Shown: positions 19,900 through 31,845 of the stretch, piece after piece
Numbering within the stretch: position 1 is the first letter of the stretch
How the letters are laid out: every line of letters begins with the position of its first letter
Source of the DNA: Nematopogon swammerdamellus
Lineage: Eukaryota; Arthropoda; Insecta; Lepidoptera; Adelidae
Assembly (NCBI GenBank): GCA_946902875.1
Contig: OX336340.1
Span: forward strand, 16,321,566-16,385,565
Direction of reading: 5' to 3'
Length of the DNA stretch: 64,000 bases
Program-made: the position numbers and the translations under genes
Notes under the pieces: model-generated
Database searches by the model: none
What the model was told of the DNA's origin: nothing
Seen by the model: only the letters and a program-made list of their open reading frames with translations

Positions 19900-22800
19900 T
19901 ATTGGAAAGACCGATTATCAGTGCAATCAATTTAAGTAGGCGTTCTTGTTATCTTATCTATATATGGATATTATACCGTGTGCCCAATGCAATGCAGCAG
20001 AAACCCGATGACGGTCATGCAAGGTTTGTTGACACTCCCGAGTTGTACTGAGCACGATCACGCACGACACGCGCGTGCATGCCGCGCGCACATACGGTGT
20101 CAGTTGCACAATAACATTAATTGTGATTAGCCCAAACAATCCCTTTCGTGATAGGAATCGGACCTGCAGTCGTGCTTTGTGTAAAGCAGCGGTCACGTCA
20201 CGTACGTCAATAGAGGATTGACCGCCTTGGAATAAACACTGCATGTCGGAACCAGTTCACAAAAGCTTTTATGATAGGTATTTTAAGAAACCGCCTCCAT
20301 TCCGTTACGTAAGGTGCGCTTTGTAAAAAGTTTTGGACTTTTAGAGATTTCAGGAAAGAAAGATTTTTCGTACACAATAATAATTCCGTTTAATAAACAA
20401 TTTAAATTTTTAAAAATTCAACATTACCCCCTCCGCCAACGTAACGCCTAGCAGGAGCAGGACCCCCCCTCAAAATTTGTGTTACGAAATTTGTGCACGA
20501 CCCCTTTGATTGCTTGTGACGTATAAAATATTTATAATCTTTGAACTCTTAAAACCCTTTTCTACAAGCAACTCGTGGACTCTTCACGCGTCCATCCATG
20601 AATTTTGTAAAAATTATGTCGTCTCTTTCGATTCGACAAATAATAAATAGCCCCCCGCTGTGATTGCCAATAAAATCCAACGCACTCACCCGCCTGGTGG
20701 AAGCCCTAACGAAGAAGCCGTTCCACATTCGGTTATGATTATTTTTGTTATAAACATATAGGAATCAATTTACAAATAATTATGCAACTCGGGGGAACAG
20801 AACGAATGTTATGTCAAGAGTTGGGTGTCGCTTATTTTATTTCCTTCACATACTGCAGGAGTCATGTCATGATGGCGGCAGGAGTGCTCGATGTTCAGTG
20901 AAGCGCCGCGGACACTTCCGTCCTAGTATTGCCAGCATTTAGTGGGCTCACATTTCGTGCTGTGTTGTTATGTTCGATCGACGCTGTTGGTAAACTAAAT
21001 GGGCATATTGATATGCGTGACTGCGCATTAGTGGGACTAAGCGAAAACGTATAGATGGGCCAAATAATGTGTTTGAGATTGGGGGTGTGCTGTGGATGAA
21101 TAACTGGAACATTTGGTCCTGAACTCTACGTTCTGATTTCTGTGAAAATATGTTGCATAAGTGCATAAGTATCGGCGCTGTGGGTGAAAACAATAAAAAC
21201 CTTTATACGATTGTTATCGCTTATTGTCTATTTATTGTTATGTAGGTAAAATAAATAAATAAAGAAGTCCTCTAAATTACCATGCAAATATACTATAATT
21301 ATGTACGATTTAAATATGAAATTGACGTTCTAAGAAAAAGCGATGAGAAAGTCAAAACAAACGGCAATGTTAATGAAGATGTAGCGAATTCCGAATGGCG
21401 ACAAATGATGAGTTAGCTCTGTGGTATTATCTACTTTATTTTGATTATTTACAAGTCTTTGTTTACTTTTACAAACTTACTTTTACCTATATTCATTTAC
21501 TTTTACCAACTCAGCTGATGGGTGTTGGTGAGAAAGCGGTATTCAAGCGTCTGGCACGAATTGGAGAACTTTCACTGGTCGTGCAGATATCAGATTACGT
21601 GCACTTAGTAACCTTTGTCTTGACGGAAAACACATTGGTCGATGCACCTAAAGATTTTAGTTTAGTTTAATTTTTTCATCAATCGAGGTGAACGTGAGAT
21701 GAATTATGCATTCGGTTCTTGTATTTTGAAGAAAAACATTGTGAAGACACAGATTGACTATCCAGTCAACGTTGATGACTGCAATAAGTAGAGACTTTAG
21801 CAGTGGGGACAATGAAAAGGGTTGCAGTGATGATGGTGATAACTATACACATAGATGACGATGACGATAATTTATTTTAGTAGACAATAATTAAGATGGC
21901 GACGATGATGATGACTTTGTAGCAAAATTCAATGGGAATTTTTTAAAGTTAGGACTTGCGTTATTTTTATTTCTTACTTAAGTTGTTTATTTATATGTCA
22001 TCTGGTCCCGTAATCATACTCATTTTACTTAAATGTAAGCATCTTCCCCATAAAGTATTTAATTCGTTAAAATCGATTATTTAAATTAAAAATTAATTTG
22101 CTCATACAAATATCAACATTTCAAGACCTATGACTTCAAGTAGATAACGAGGTAGATAATAGTCGATGGCCGACGCGACGTTCCTGAAACGATTTTGCTA
22201 CAGTTCAACTGAAGGAGTTTATCAACACGATCTTGACTCTCTTGTCTCGGCGAATTAAGTGAGTAGGTAACCATAAACACTTACACACAATGAATTTTAC
22301 GTACAAATCAAATCAGTTTTATTTGTCAGGGACTAGTCCCAAAACACACACAACAAATTAAAAATAAATTTAGACAATAAGACTAAAATGAAAAAAATAT
22401 AAATAGAACCCAGTAAACATTTTTAAAAAAAAAAAAAAAATTAAGAATTAAAAAATGATAAGATACAATATAGAAAAAGTCAAGTTTATTATTAACAATA
22501 AAAAAAATATGAAATAGTCAATTAGTAAAATAAAAAAAAATTTAAGTATAGTTCACTGTGATGTGCACAGAATGTTTGGCGGAGCAGGAAACTGCTGAGC
22601 TCGTGTCGGTTGGTTGGTTGGGAGTATAGCAAGGAGCTTTGAACCAGACCAGTGGCGCGGGCGCGGTGGTGTGGCCTGATCGTTGTTCTGTGGGAGTATA
22701 GAGTACGTACAATACTTGACTTGACAACCAGCGAAGAGAACTGCTCCGTTCCCCGTCTTCCGTTCCGGATGCCTGCCATCACTCTGGCCGTTTGGCCTTG

Positions 22801-23090
22801 GTCTTGACATAAACCAGCTGAAGTAGCTGGAGGCAACTTTGGGGCGAAACAGGCACCTCTACTACCTACACGCTACAACATTAATTCATTTAGTATGTCG
22901 ATGACGCGCCAATAGACAGGTTAAGAGCTGTGAACTCCAGAACTGCAGACAGGCGATTGTTTGTTTGTCTGTCTGGCAACCAACGCAGAGTTATTGGCTT
23001 GCCTTCCGCCATTACTGTCTGCAGTAGCACGTTATACAAAACAACGGGCTTTAGCCCGATAGAGTTATCCATCACTGCATGATGCATCAT
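19900..23090. other. No gene recognised
   Basis: AT-rich sequence. Possible short frames (e.g. 21395-21670, 22522-22836) show no known domain and no good splice pairs. A donor-like GGCGG|GTGAGT on the minus strand near 20691 lacks a convincing acceptor. Confidence 0.5.
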
Positions 23091-23097
23091 TAGCTCT

Positions 23098-23645
23098 TTT
23101 TAGGGTTCCATGCCTCAAAAGCAAAAAAAAAACCGAAGCCTTATAGGATCACTTTGTTGTCCGTCCGTTCGTCTGTCCGTCTGTCAATACCCTTTTTCTC
23201 AGGAAGGGGTAGACTGTGGAGGTATGTAGTTGAAATTAATATCAAATACTAAAGTCTACGGTCCCTTGGAGGTGTAAAAAATTCAAGCATCTAAATTTAA
23301 CACAATCGAAAGATACGGCCGTTTATGTCGCATATTTTGATATTCCCAAACTTGCTCATCAAAACCCTATTGGGTAATTCCAGTTGACCTAGAATAATGA
23401 AATTTGGGAACAACCAATGTCTTACAGCACAAAGTAAAGGAAAATCGTTAGTTTGTAGTTATATCACATAATTTTTTTTTGTTTTGTTTTGACTCTATGG
23501 TAAAAACGGTAATACATACAATCATGAAACTTGGTGTAATTAATTAGAGTGCAAATTCTAAATAAAAACAAAAAAAAACCGGACAATCACGTGGCGTTAC
23601 GGAACCCTCGGTGCGCGAGTCCGACTCGCACCTGGCCGGTTTTTT
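23098..23645 (+). repeat. GGGTTCC...GGCCGGTTTTTTT dispersed repeat, near full copy
   Basis: It begins TTTTTAGGGTTCCATGCCTC, has a GTCCGTCCGTTCGTCTGTCC run, and ends GAGTCCGACTCGCACCTGGC then CGGTTTTTTT. The same start and end, with a deleted middle, occur at 34520-34830. I regard this layout as a common insect repeat; I cannot place its superfamily. Confidence 0.65.
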
Positions 23646-23895
23646 TACTATAAGTTTGTAAACATTGCGGCTTTTCGTAAAATATAGGACTTAAATTGGA
23701 GTAACATTATATAATCATTAGCATCACGTCATTATTCAATTGAGTTGAGCAGTGTGGTTGGCAGTGAACGCAATTTATAAATTATCACTAAATATTACAT
23801 TGATTTAATTTAATTAACTATTACAATTTTGTTGTAGTCGAATGTGAAATTTATTTCATGTGTGTGTATACGCTAAGAGCTAGGTGCTTGTATAG

Positions 23896-24539
23896 TAGGG
23901 TTTCCAACCATACTGTTAAAAACAGTATTATACTTGTTTTCACTCTATAATACTGTTTACTGTTCAACAAACAAAAAGTATACAAAATACTGTTTTCACC
24001 GTCACTTCACTGGTATCCAGTCCAAAACCACAAATAAAATGCGCGTGTAGTGCAGTCTTCATTTCAGAGCCAAATACCAGTCAAAAAGTATCGTATGAAT
24101 AGAAATATCAGCTGTTTATCATTAAATTCTCATGTTACATTTGATCATTTAAAAAAAATTATAGACAGTCATAATTTGCATAGGCTAATAAATGTTGCTA
24201 TGGATGATTTGTATTCCGAATTAGTTTAGATTCAAGTAAGTAGTTCAGAAAAAAGTATCAGAAGACGAAGATTTTTCTAAAACGATTACGGGTCAAAAGT
24301 GGAGACATTGTATTAATTTGGATTTCAAATGTAGTGAGCCTTGCGAACTTTTTAAAAAAGATGTTAAATTGATTAGTTTCGCGAGGAGCACACAAAAATT
24401 AGTAGTAGTTTTTATTGAATTTAAAACATTGTAAAAATAAATAAAATAGGTACTGTTAATTTTTCTAAAATACTGTTTTAAAATTTCCTTTTTCGACCTT
24501 AATATACTTTTTTCCGTCAATAAAAAGTTGGCAACCCTA
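23896..24539. mobile_element. hAT-type non-autonomous element, 644 bp, exact TSD
   Basis: The ends TAGGGTTTCCAAC and, reverse-complemented, TAGGGTTGCCAAC form short imperfect terminal repeats. The flanks TTGTATAG (23888-23895 and 24540-24547) are identical, the 8-bp signature of hAT elements. The subterminal regions are rich in TACTGTTTT/AACAGTA repeats. No transposase frame is present. Confidence 0.92.
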
Positions 24540-24549
24540 TTGTATAGTG

Positions 24550-25270
24550 ATTTCCCAGTTTTGAAAATGTACCACTTGAAAACATCTTATAACTCGTAAT
24601 TAGTGGCGCCGCCGTTTCGGAATCTGAGTGTAACGCAAATGGTAGTAATTTACATACATTTTGAATAAAAACATAGCTAGCCTAATTAGTAATTACATAC
24701 TATCGAGACGCATCCAACAACATTCCAACAATACCTCATACATAAGTTAAAATCGCTTAAGTAGTTTAGGCTCTGAGGGAACAAACAAACATACATACCT
24801 ACATGGAAACCCAACTGACAACTGGGAAGTAAGTACCTACCTATGTTTGTATGAAATAATTTGTTTGTAGGAAATGATGAGAAATAAGTAGAAGAAGTGG
24901 AAAGCCGCTAGTCATGTTTTTCTGATTCTAAAATTAGCAGATAACAAAAAAACAAGAGGCGATTAGATAATGTTAATCATTAAACAAAGCGTGACGTACA
25001 ACTGTACGAAGGGTGCGGGGCAACAAGTCACGTGGAATCACGTGGGAACCGGAAGTACATAATTCCGGTAGGCACCGGCGGCCACGATTCGGCGACCGAC
25101 CTTCACCTTGCATAAGAGCTGTCAAGTGTCAACTATCAACATACGTACATGCAAAGTCAAATAGTTTGAATACGTCGCTACAAGAACGCCCACGCCACGA
25201 TACAGCTATATTCATTCATCTTCTGTGGGTTTTTAAGTTTCATTCGGTGCCTACTACGTAAGGCATAGGT
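24550..25270. other. No gene recognised
   Basis: Nothing with splice sites or a clear repeat structure is seen here. Confidence 0.5.
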
Positions 25271-25274
25271 CATA

Positions 25275-25558
25275 TAGTCAGTCAACGTGTCCACTTCTGG
25301 ACATACGCCTCTCCAATTTTCTTCCCGTCCTCCCGCGGCCTTCAGCGGTACTACTGAATTGGGATTCCCAATTCAGTGAGGAATACGAAACCACAGACGT
25401 ATGCCGATGTAGTACGTCGTCCGTCATTCCATCTGGCGGGTGGTCTTCCCACACTCCGTTTTCCTGTCCACAGCCGCAGTTACGCGGTGACTCTAACGGT
25501 CTTCGTCTCTTCGGCTCACGTGCCCAGCCCATTGCCACTTGAACTTAGCCACCTGGTG
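25275..25558 (-). pseudogene. RTE-clade LINE, C-terminal fragment
   Basis: The minus strand gives AKFKWQWAGHVSRRDEDR, then a stop and frameshifts, a GKRxxGRPP-type region and, near the end, the remains of GEAYVQQWT. The order W-AGH-V-RR-D-R ... GRP-RW-DD ... GEAYVQQWT is typical of the C-terminus of RTE-type reverse transcriptases. It ends in a degenerate CAGT-rich tail. It is 5'-truncated and dead. Confidence 0.85.
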
Positions 25559-25561
25559 GCG

Positions 25562-25658
25562 TATATCGAAATGCTACTTCAATACGTCTAGTTAGTTCTC
25601 ACCAGCTAACTCAGTTCGTCCCAGCCGCGGGGACTTATTGAAGTAGCATTTCGATATA
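25562..25658. repeat. Foldback, 23-bp perfect arms
   Basis: TATATCGAAATGCTACTTCA (25562 on) is exactly complementary to the arm at 25636-25658. The loop is about 51 bp. It starts directly at the end of the RTE fragment. Confidence 0.85.
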
Positions 25659-25878
25659 GGTCACCCGGTGTCCAATATTCGACTACTTTGGTGAGTCGGC
25701 GGATTGCCCCGTTACGCACCATATCGCATAGCGATATTCCCAGCATGGTTCGCTCCATTATTGCTAGCTGGGCGACTTTTTATCCTTTGCACACAGCAAC
25801 CGCCCGCACCGCCGCGCCGCCGCCGTCGCGCCCCGCCCCGCCAGAGTTCGCGTTTCACACGCGTAGGTACGTCAAACA

Positions 25879-25982
25879 TAACCGGGAGGACGAACTGGTC
25901 GTAAATACGGGTCTTAAATTTTGCGGAAGGTAACCGGGAGGACGCACTGGTCGTAAATACGGGTCTTAAATTTTGCGGAAGG
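25879..25982. repeat. 52-bp tandem duplication
   Basis: TAACCGGGAGGACG starts at 25879 and 25931; the two 52-bp copies differ at one base (GACGAACTGG versus GACGCACTGG). A GC-rich stretch (25800-25850) precedes them. Confidence 0.95.
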
Positions 25983-26053
25983 TTGTTGTTGGATTGGACA
26001 ACCCCAGTTGGAATCGTCTCTCAATCTACTTAATCTAACCTTGTCTAAAGAGC

Positions 26054-26143
26054 GTTCCACGTAACTTGTCCCTTGAAGTAAGCCATTTTAATCTCTATTG
26101 CTGAACGCTTAAGGATTACCGCGAGGGACAAGTTACGTGAAAC
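26054..26143. repeat. Small foldback element, about 90 bp
   Basis: GTTCCACGTAACTTGTCCCT at the left pairs with AGGGACAAGTTACGTGAAAC at the right, with one mismatch. The loop is about 50 bp. Confidence 0.85.
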
Positions 26144-26241
26144 GAACACTACCAAGCCACGAAGAACTTTAATTTGACCGAGATATAGGTATAGAGCGTT
26201 TCATCGAAAAGTTCCCTTCGCCGTTATGTTGGTATCATACG

Positions 26242-26335
26242 TTCGTCTCACGAAAGAAGTCCCGCGGCAATCAGTGGAAGTGAGACGGACTCTACACTTC
26301 CACTTATTGCCGCGGGACTTCTTATGTGAGACGGA
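26242..26335. repeat. Small foldback element, about 94 bp
   Basis: GTCTCACGAAAGAAGTCCCG and the following CGGCAATCAGTGGAAGTG pair with CACTTCCACTTATTGCCG and CGGGACTTCTTATGTGAGAC. The loop is only about 12 bp, so the whole element can fold into one hairpin. Confidence 0.88.
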
Positions 26336-26339
26336 ATCT

Positions 26340-27040
26340 ACGTACTGTTCGATCACTTCTCCATTAATAACGATTTGTCCTCTCGTCATAACCTCGCCAT
26401 GACTTTGGTTTTGTCCCGGTTCGTCTTCAGACCCACCTTCACCGACGCTTTATAAAGGTTTTCCAGCATGGTCTGAAGCTGAACTGTATTGTGAAGCAAT
26501 ATTTTTTTTAAACTGTTCACTTTTAGATTTCGGATTGCATCCTTCTGTACCACGGAAAATATTATGGTAATATTATATTACGGTAATAATATGTACTACT
26601 ATTACATAGAGTGTAAATAAGTACATCTACTGGCAGCAATGCGGATTGTAGCTAAGTGCAAAGCGTGGACGGTCAAGTGCCGCGCGCGAGGGGTGTGCGA
26701 ACATTAGACTATCTATATATAGCTAGGGTCTGGGAGCTACGAGGGAGCAGGGTATGGACGTAGGAGGTGACGAGGGGGTATGGTCACGGATGGACGGGTG
26801 AGAACAGGGGCACAGTGATCCGGGGGTCATAAGAACATATTATTATATAGCGAAGTGAGATCGGTGTAAATTTCTATGGTGAATGGTGATAAAGGTTTTT
26901 AGAAATGGAATATTTTATTGACATTTCGATTTGGGATGAGAGTCGCCTTGTTACAGTGTGTGTTGTTACAGTGGGTGCGGCCTAGAACCAGGTTGAATCA
27001 AAAGAATTCTATAACATTTTTTATTACTGAAAATGGAATA
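26340..27040. other. No gene recognised
   Basis: A stretch with purine-rich GGTGACGAGGGGGTATGG-like sequence near 26750-26830 and otherwise AT-rich DNA. No exon is seen. Confidence 0.5.
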
Positions 27041-27049
27041 ATTGATTTA

Positions 27050-27240
27050 CAAATAAATTGTTTTTATTGAAAGCGCGACATGTGGCGCCGAGTCACCTAT
27101 AAGGTGTCAACGACGCCCATGGACATTCGGTCGTAAGCGGGGATTTCGAATGCCATGTCGGCCTGACAGGTGCCTATTCACGCCCCTGACTGTATTTGGG
27201 CGGAAATATGTATTATAGGGAGAGCGTTCCAGAGTTTACC
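27050..27240 (-). mobile_element. Retroelement 3' end, same family as 4471-4612
   Basis: On the minus strand CAGGCCGACATGGCATTCG, GACCGAATGTCCATGGGCGT, CGTTGACACCTTATAGGTGA and ATGTCGCGCTTTC are shared with 54270-54400, and it ends in an A-rich tail (CAATAAAAAC). The longer copies suggest the 3' end of a LINE, but the protein is not recognised. Confidence 0.65.
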
Positions 27241-27474
27241 TATGGCTAAACCAGTATATTATATATATTATATAGGAAAATAACAACAGAGTATTATCAA
27301 ACTACATACATTGCTAAATTAAAATAAATATCTCCTTTTTTATTCGTATCTAACAGGTATAGGTGGTATATCTAAGAATACTATACAGGTCAAATTGAGA
27401 AGGTCTTGTTTTTTTAAATCAGTCAAAAATATCTTCTTGCCATCGATAGCCGTCATTCGAGATCCGCCACATTC

Positions 27475-27868
27475 GGCAGTGTTGCGATCGGTCGACTGTC
27501 GGTCGTGATTATAAGCACACCTGGGCGCTGTCAGTACTTGTATGGGTGACCGCTCGACCTTTGGAGGCTGACCGTGGTTCGGATTCCACGTAAAACTGTA
27601 GATCCCTTCCCTTCTTATCTTACCTTACTAGGTGGTAGGGTCACAGATGAGATACTATGTAGTGATTAACCCGCTCGGGTCGATACCGCCGCAATGAATG
27701 AAACGTCGGTTGAAACGGCTATGTAAATCGCTCGTGTTTTTCGTCCAGTTCAGTGTAGCCGGCACGACCAAAGGGCACTGACATGGCACCTAGTTCGCCA
27801 AGGTGTTATGGGCTGACATCACGGACTTAGTAATTGATGTAGCGAACCGTGTCAGTTTCCATAAAAAA
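27475..27868 (+). mobile_element. SINE copy H
   Basis: Plus-strand copy with AAGCACACCTGGGCGCTGTC and AGTACTTGTATGGGTGACCG (5S-like), GGTTCGGATTCCACG (B-box-like), the body and the CCGTGTCAGTTTCCATAAAA tail. The A-box end is worn. A 26-bp insertion interrupts the GGTGGTAGGGT block. Confidence 0.9.
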
Positions 27869-28159
27869 CAAAATCGATGTTGCCTTACATAAAGAACTCA
27901 AGCTTATGTACATATATAATCGTATAAAACGTCCTGTGTTCATTCACCTGCGTTATTTTCAACGCATGTGAGTGAACAGAGGACACTGTAGTAGACTTTG
28001 ATCTGCTCACGCAGCCGCACAAGTAATATACTGGGTGTTGTAACGGCCAGTACATTACTTTCGCCAGCGCAATCGTCATGTTTTTCCGAGACAAAAAAGT
28101 ATTTTTTTTTCTAAAGTTTCTAGTTTTCTAGATATAAATTTTTGAAATTTATGTTTTCG

Positions 28160-28381
28160 TCAAGTGTAATTGGACGCGCGCGGGGCGAGGGCCGCCGTGT
28201 CTTACACTGGCGGCCGTGGCCTGGAAAACGGAGTGTGGGAAGACCACCCGCCAGGTGGGACGACGACATCAATTACGTCGGCGGAAAGCAGTGGTTCCGT
28301 ACCGCTGAAGGCCGGGAGGACTGGAGGAAAATTGGAGAGGCGTATGTCCAGCAGTGGACGCTTACACGCTGACTGACTGAC
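28160..28381 (+). pseudogene. RTE-clade LINE, C-terminal tail
   Basis: The plus strand encodes ENGVWEDHP in one frame and GRPPARWDDDINYVGGKQWF then AEGREDWRKIGEAYVQQWT in the other, followed by a stop and a (CTGA)n tail (28370-28381). The last 60 codons are in good condition. Upstream a frameshift separates the frames. Confidence 0.88.
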
Positions 28382-28389
28382 TGGGGCGA

Positions 28390-29780
28390 GGCGAGGGTGC
28401 TGGCGCGGGAACGGTCGGGGCGAAAAACTCACGCCGCGCTGCCACCGCGCATCTCCTCTCACCGCGCACTCGTCCTTGCTAGTTCACTCACTGCGTGCTT
28501 TTCATTCCCACGTTCGTACGGAACATTAGATCCTTTTTACACTTAATAAATCAATTAGTTTGTATGAAAACTGAGGGAATTCAGAAAAAACTTGTTTTAC
28601 TTTTTTGTTGCTATTGATCCCAATAATCATTACCTAAATTTAATGTAGTGGCCGTTACAACACCCTGTATAAGTCGATGGCCGCAGGCCGCAGGTGATCA
28701 CAGTTGCACAAACCTATCAACTTACCTAAACGTTTGTGACATCCCCAAAGCGGAATACTTTACAAAATTACAGTGTTACGTGAACGTGATGTATGTATGT
28801 TGTACGTCATGTTTTGGATGAATAAATTGAATGTCTAAGGTTGCGGTTGGTTTGTACCTGCACAAGTACCGGGGCACAGATTAAACAATAGTTGACCGGG
28901 GTAGCAGTGAGGAATGAAAATGAAACGAATGTAGTATATTTTATAGAGTATACCTACGTACTTTCCTGCTAGCCGGTTCGAATAGGAATAATTTTATGAA
29001 GCTCTTAACTTTAATCTCGTTAACTAGTATCTATTAATTACAGATTAGTTATGAAATATGCATTATATGTTATCGGGTTGTGGCGTGTGGCCTTTGCCCT
29101 CTTCTTAATCAATTTCTTAAAATATTATGTCCCTACGTAACAACACCCAAATATCCAATAAAATGCATTAGTAAACCTAAACTGTAACCTAACATTTTTA
29201 AAATGTAAACGTGTTCAAAATAATAGCACATTTTACTAAAGAAGACAAGACGGGTTAACCCCTCGATCGTAAAACTGTTCAAGAGCGATAAAAAACTCAA
29301 AACCTCTCGAATCAGGTGCATAGATAGGGGTGAGGGTGAACCCTTTATTAAGGCGATATTATAAAAAACTATTTTAGGACTAACAAACTTTATTATCTTT
29401 TTTATTATAATCACACTGTTATCGTGCTCGGAAGGCGTCGTTGTTTGCAATATTACTTAATTATACTACATACGTTTATTAAATAAATCCTGATCATAAG
29501 TTTTCCGTGATAAACAAGGTGAGGTAAATATATTATACTCGTATTATCTAGTTAACATTGATAATAATTAGTCATAATATATATTTAGTATTATTTTGGA
29601 GGAAAGGCAGAGTTTCATGTACACTGATGCTACGTCAGCGTCACCAGCCACTTGTCACACCCGCTAAGTCACCCCAATCACCCTCTTGTCCAATTGAAGG
29701 GCGTAATGCTGAAGCTTTAAATTCATACCACACATGCAATTAAATTGTACGAGTTCAACACAGATAAAATGTTATTAAGT
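28390..29780. other. No gene recognised
   Basis: A GC-rich patch (28380-28470) is followed by AT-rich sequence. A 105-codon minus frame (29133-29450) shows no known domain. Confidence 0.5.
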
Positions 29781-29785
29781 TCAGT

Positions 29786-30149
29786 CAGCCCTGGTAGCTC
29801 AGTGGTGCGGGCGGTCGACTGTTGTTAAGCCCAACCCCGAGCGCGGTCAGTACTTGGATGGTTGACCGCTCGACCGTGGTTCGGATTCCACGTTAAACTG
29901 TATGTCCCTTCCCTTCTTATCTTACTAGGTGGTAGGGTTTATCCCGCCCGGGTTGGTACGACCGCACTGAATGAAACGTCGGTCGAAACGGCTATGTAAA
30001 TAGTTCGTGTTTTCCATCCAGTTCAGTGTAGCTGCCATGCCATGAAATGAAGGTAGGTACTACCATGGCACCTAGTTCATCCGGTGTTATGGGCTGACAT
30101 CACGGATGTTGTAGGTGATGTAGCCAACCGTGTCAGTTTAAATAAAAAA
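29786..30149 (+). mobile_element. SINE copy I, full length with TSD
   Basis: This is the best-bounded copy: 364 bp between exact 9-bp duplications AAGTTCAGT (29777-29785 and 30150-30158). The order on the plus strand is A-box-like TGGTAGCTCAGTGGTGCGG, TGTTAAGCCCAACCCCGAGC, the 5S-like GCGGTCAGTACTTGGATGG, B-box-like GGTTCGGATTCCACG, the body and a TAAATAAAAAAA tail. A TSD plus A-rich tail shows LINE-machinery retrotransposition. Confidence 0.96.
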
Positions 30150-30449
30150 AAGTTCAGTTCCAGTTGTTCAGTTACAGTTAGAGATTTCAGCTCTCAGCTC
30201 AGTTTACTAGTAAATACATATGAACGCTAATTAAAAAATAACTGGCGCAGTCGACGCCGCTACTGGAATTCTTTATCTGTATTAGAGTAATATTTAAAAA
30301 TTACTTCAGCTCTGTACTACTTACACTATAGAATACATAGGTATATCACTACACTGTGCCTCAACGTAGCCCAGCAGCAGCAGGTGTTGAACTCTGCTTG
30401 AGATGGCTTCACCAAACATATCCGGACCCATTGGCAGTACTTAGATATA

Positions 30450-30560
30450 CTAGCTGCGCCACCGGCTCCGCTCGAGAAACGATCGCTTCTGTATAGATTT
30501 TGCCCGCTGCCGCCGAATTGGCCGATTTTTCCAATTATTTCTTTCGACCTTCTCTCTTGA
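30450..30560 (-). mobile_element. Helitron 3' end, minus strand
   Basis: Reverse-complemented, the sequence ends GAGCGGAGCCGGTGGCGCAG then CTAG followed by T. A short GC-rich hairpin before CTRR and a 3' flanking T is the Helitron end signature. The other end was not located, so the extent to the right is unknown. Confidence 0.7.
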
Positions 30561-30840
30561 ACTGCGCCATTAATTTAATTCAAGTGTTTGACTAAGGTGT
30601 TTTCGGAGCAAGTGTCCAATGTCACGACAGCACACGTTCGTATAATTCGCTAACGGTTACGTAAGTGAGATTACAGCTGCAAGAGACAGTCGTGGGAACG
30701 TTCACAAGAACACTCTTCGTATTCACATAACCTACAGCAACTTGAATGAATGTAGAATGGGAGAGGTAGTGCAGTTACCTCGCAAGTCGCAACGCTCAAT
30801 CGAAGTGGAAGCTTTCAATCTTTGACGTTAATCAGCTAAA

Positions 30841-31024
30841 CAGTACCCTAATCACGAGATTTAACCTACTACGCTACGCTACGCGCCGTGTTCCCTGCAT
30901 CATTTTGTATGGAGAAACGGAGCAGCGCCTCTAGTGATAGATTTTCGAACTTCGTTTCTCCATACAAAATGATACGGAGAACACGGCGTAGCGTAGTAGG
31001 TTAAATCTCGTGATTAGGGTACTG
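30841..31024. mobile_element. Foldback MITE, 184 bp
   Basis: CAGTACCCTAATCACGAGAT at the left pairs with the complementary arm ending ATTAGGGTACTG at the right; the arms are about 80 bp. Inner blocks are AACCTACTACGCTACG and ATTTTGTATGGAGAAACG. The LINE at 31045 was inserted 20 bp beyond it. Confidence 0.9.
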
Positions 31025-31044
31025 TTGTCCATAACAATTAGGTA

Positions 31045-31845
31045 TGGGACCTGCCCGTAGTTAAAGCTTTACATGAATCTCTTCAAGAATCGGTCTCCCC
31101 CGTCGAACTAGCTCGGATAAAAGCAGTCTCCACTCCTGAATCAGGATGCTGGCTACATGCTATCCCGTCTCCTCAGACCGGCACACTTTTGGATAGCAAC
31201 ACACTCCGCATAGCAATAGCATTACGCTTAGGTTGTGACGTTTGCCAACCCCATTTATGTGTTTGTGGAAATTCGGTGAACTCGAAAGGCCGCCACGGCC
31301 TAAGCTGTTGCAAAAGCGCAGGTAGGTTCTCTCGGCACGCCGCGCTGAATGAAATTATAAAGAGAGCCTTCAATTCAATTCATGTTCCATCTATTCGAGA
31401 ACCTGTTGGCCTAAGTAGGGAAGACGGGAAGAGGCCAGACGGAATGTCTTTGATTCCTTGGTCCAGAGGCAGAGCCATTGTTTGGAATGCGACGTGTGCA
31501 GACACTTTGGCAGATTCTCATGTGTCTGCCACATCTCGCCATGCTGGCGCCGCCGCCGCGGAATCAGCAGCTCGCTCGAAGCACCTAAAGTACTCGACAA
31601 TTAAGACCAATCACGATTTCGTGGCCTTTGCCGTCGAGACTTTAGGTGCTTGGAGCAAAGAGGCAAAGTCACTAACCTCCGTTTTAAGCCAAAAATTAAT
31701 TGACCTGTCAGGCAATCTTAAGGCAGGGCAATACCTTAAACAGCGGATAGCAATCGCTATCCAGCGCGGGAATGCTGCGAGCGTTTTGGGCACCCTACGA
31801 GGAGAGAGTGACCAAAATTTGTGTGAAATTTTTTATGTTGTTTAG
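31045..31845 (+). CDS. LINE ORF C-terminus with Cys-His and endonuclease-like domain (partial)
   Basis: The frame is open from the 5' truncation to the stop. It reads PESGCWLHAIPSPQTGTLLD, RIAIALRLG, then CVCGNSVNSKGRHGLSC (C-x-C...H-x3-C, a zinc knuckle), RHAALNEI, GKRPDGMSLIPW, IVWNAT and IQRGNAASVLGT. A Cys-His knuckle followed by a PD...D motif resembles the C-terminal restriction-like endonuclease domain of site-specific LINEs. In the two related copies at 33.4 and 52.1 kb the second acidic position is Asp (MWDAT); here it is Asn, which might abolish cutting. The reverse transcriptase itself is lost. The domain assignment is from memory of the motif pattern. Confidence 0.75.
   Translation, partial: WDLPVVKALHESLQESVSPVELARIKAVSTPESGCWLHAIPSPQTGTLLDSNTLRIAIALRLGCDVCQPHLCVCGNSVNSKGRHGLSCCKSAGRFSRHAALNEIIKRAFNSIHVPSIREPVGLSREDGKRPDGMSLIPWSRGRAIVWNATCADTLADSHVSATSRHAGAAAAESAARSKHLKYSTIKTNHDFVAFAVETLGAWSKEAKSLTSVLSQKLIDLSGNLKAGQYLKQRIAIAIQRGNAASVLGTLRGESDQNLCEIFYVV

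Noticed and set aside
19671..20051. 126-codon plus frame
   Set aside because: It overlaps a dispersed repeat with GACAGACAGACACC and GGAACCCTAG also seen elsewhere in the window.
29786..29890. tRNA gene or 5S rRNA gene
   Set aside because: The A box, 5S-like block and B box belong to a dispersed SINE with TSD and A-rich tail; neither a tRNA cloverleaf nor a full 5S gene is present.
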